Positions 5,725-6,152 of a stretch of 6,152 nt of DNA are shown here, one piece after another; position 1 is the stretch's first letter; each line of letters opens with the position of its first letter. Both the position numbers and the translations under genes were made by a program. Origin of the DNA: an uncultured Bacteroidales bacterium (GTDB taxonomy: Bacteria > Bacteroidota > Bacteroidia > Bacteroidales > UBA932); assembly GCA_946545765.1 (NCBI GenBank), contig CAMNNS010000092.1:1-6152 (forward strand). The letters are read 5' to 3'. The notes beneath the pieces were generated by a model, which worked only from the letters and a program-made list of their open reading frames with translations, was not told where the DNA came from and searched no databases.

Positions 5725-5885
5725 TTATATTTTAAGTTTTCGTATAAGGTTGTAATAATCAACCTGCTTTTGTTCTAATTTGTCGTATCTACTATCTTTC
5801 TTATCCATCTTACGCAACACTTCGTAAAAAGAATGCCCCATTCCTCCTTTAATGCCAATCTTTCCTCTGATTTACCAAAAATCAT
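5725..5885 (-). pseudogene. Small hypothetical gene interrupted by a one-base frameshift
   Basis: From ATG at 5885 the minus strand reads MIFGKSEERLALKEEWG, then falls into an unlikely cysteine- and tryptophan-rich stretch that stops at 5775-5777. Restoring one base at the G run (5839-5836) gives EWGHSFYEVLRKMDKKDSRY, continuing to NLIRKLKI and a stop at 5725-5727, for a protein of about 53 residues. Both halves look coding and the restored reading joins them smoothly. It lies 24 nt after the OsmC-like gene and 5 nt before the 82-codon gene, all on one strand, like an operon. The family is unknown. Alternatives are a sequencing error in the G run, or use of the second half alone from an ATG at the same run (about 38 residues). 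Confidence 0.6.
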
Positions 5886-5909
5886 TTCGGGGCTAAGCTC
5901 AATTCTTTC

Positions 5910-6152
5910 TTAATATTTAAATATTATATTTTTCTTAATCTCGGGATGAAGGCTATTTGCAACAGGACAAGATTTTGCAGCCATCTCTATAATTTTCTTC
6001 TCTTTATCTGTGTAGTTGTTATCAGATGGAAATGTAATAACTATCTTAATCTCAACAACTCTTCTTGGCTCTGTCCCCATAATTTTTTCTGTCTCAATAG
6101 TAGTCCCGTCTATGTTAAATCCGTAGTTTTGAGCAGATATTCCCATTATAGT
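5910..6152 (-). CDS. OsmC-family protein, 5' end outside the window
   Basis: The visible 80 residues match the C-terminal part of OsmC/Ohr-like proteins, peroxide-reducing thiol enzymes of the cytoplasm. They include TIMGISAQNYGFNIDGT, then PRRVVEIKIVITFP, and the signature CPVANSLHPEIK with the resolving/reactive cysteine at residue 60 counted from the first visible methionine. The first reactive cysteine, normally near the start of the central helix just before this point, is beyond the window edge. The frame is open to 6152, so the ATG at 6146 is an internal methionine and not the start. Family members are usually about 135-140 residues, so roughly 55-60 are missing. The visible part has no defects. 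Confidence 0.85.
   Translation of the reverse strand, partial: TIMGISAQNYGFNIDGTTIETEKIMGTEPRRVVEIKIVITFPSDNNYTDKEKKIIEMAAKSCPVANSLHPEIKKNIIFKY

Overview
The window looks like a chromosomal segment of a low-GC Bacteroidetes bacterium, most likely in the order Bacteroidales. The signs are AT-rich genes without strong Shine-Dalgarno sites, promoter boxes of the TAnnTTTG type, a tRNA without an encoded CCA, a fimbrillin-like surface lipoprotein with an acidic export signal after its lipid cysteine, and an aminopeptidase P of the Bacteroidetes type. The species cannot be named from this sequence.

Plus-strand part (1-1820). The left edge holds a frameshifted remnant of an IS1595-type transposase (1-141). 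It is followed by an intact Xaa-Pro aminopeptidase gene (231-1634) and a tRNA-Leu(CAA) gene (1737-1820), which has a textbook Bacteroidetes promoter (TTG, 19 nt, TATCTTTG). These are ordinary housekeeping genes.

Minus-strand part (1889-6152), read right to left. An OsmC-family gene runs off the right edge. Next come a small gene broken by what looks like a one-base loss in a G run, and an intact 82-codon gene. Then follows a two-gene insert-like unit: a 67-codon gene and a 215-codon PD-(D/E)XK nuclease-like gene. After the nuclease lies a second, truncated copy of the 3' end of the 82-codon gene. A short GC-richer element with a 10-bp terminal stem and a U-tract comes next, immediately before a large surface lipoprotein gene (fimbrillin-like domain plus right-handed beta-helix) that converges on the tRNA.

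The most interesting part is 4229-5540. The nuclease and its small neighbour are bracketed by an ~80-nt direct repeat, about 89% identical, made from the end of the 82-codon gene. Each of the two bracketed genes is preceded, at almost the same distance (65 and 66 nt), by a copy of another ~28-nt repeat. This suggests a modular accessory cassette with its own regulatory or recombination sequence. Its function is unknown. The structured leader before the lipoprotein gene (4127-4209) is the second point of interest.
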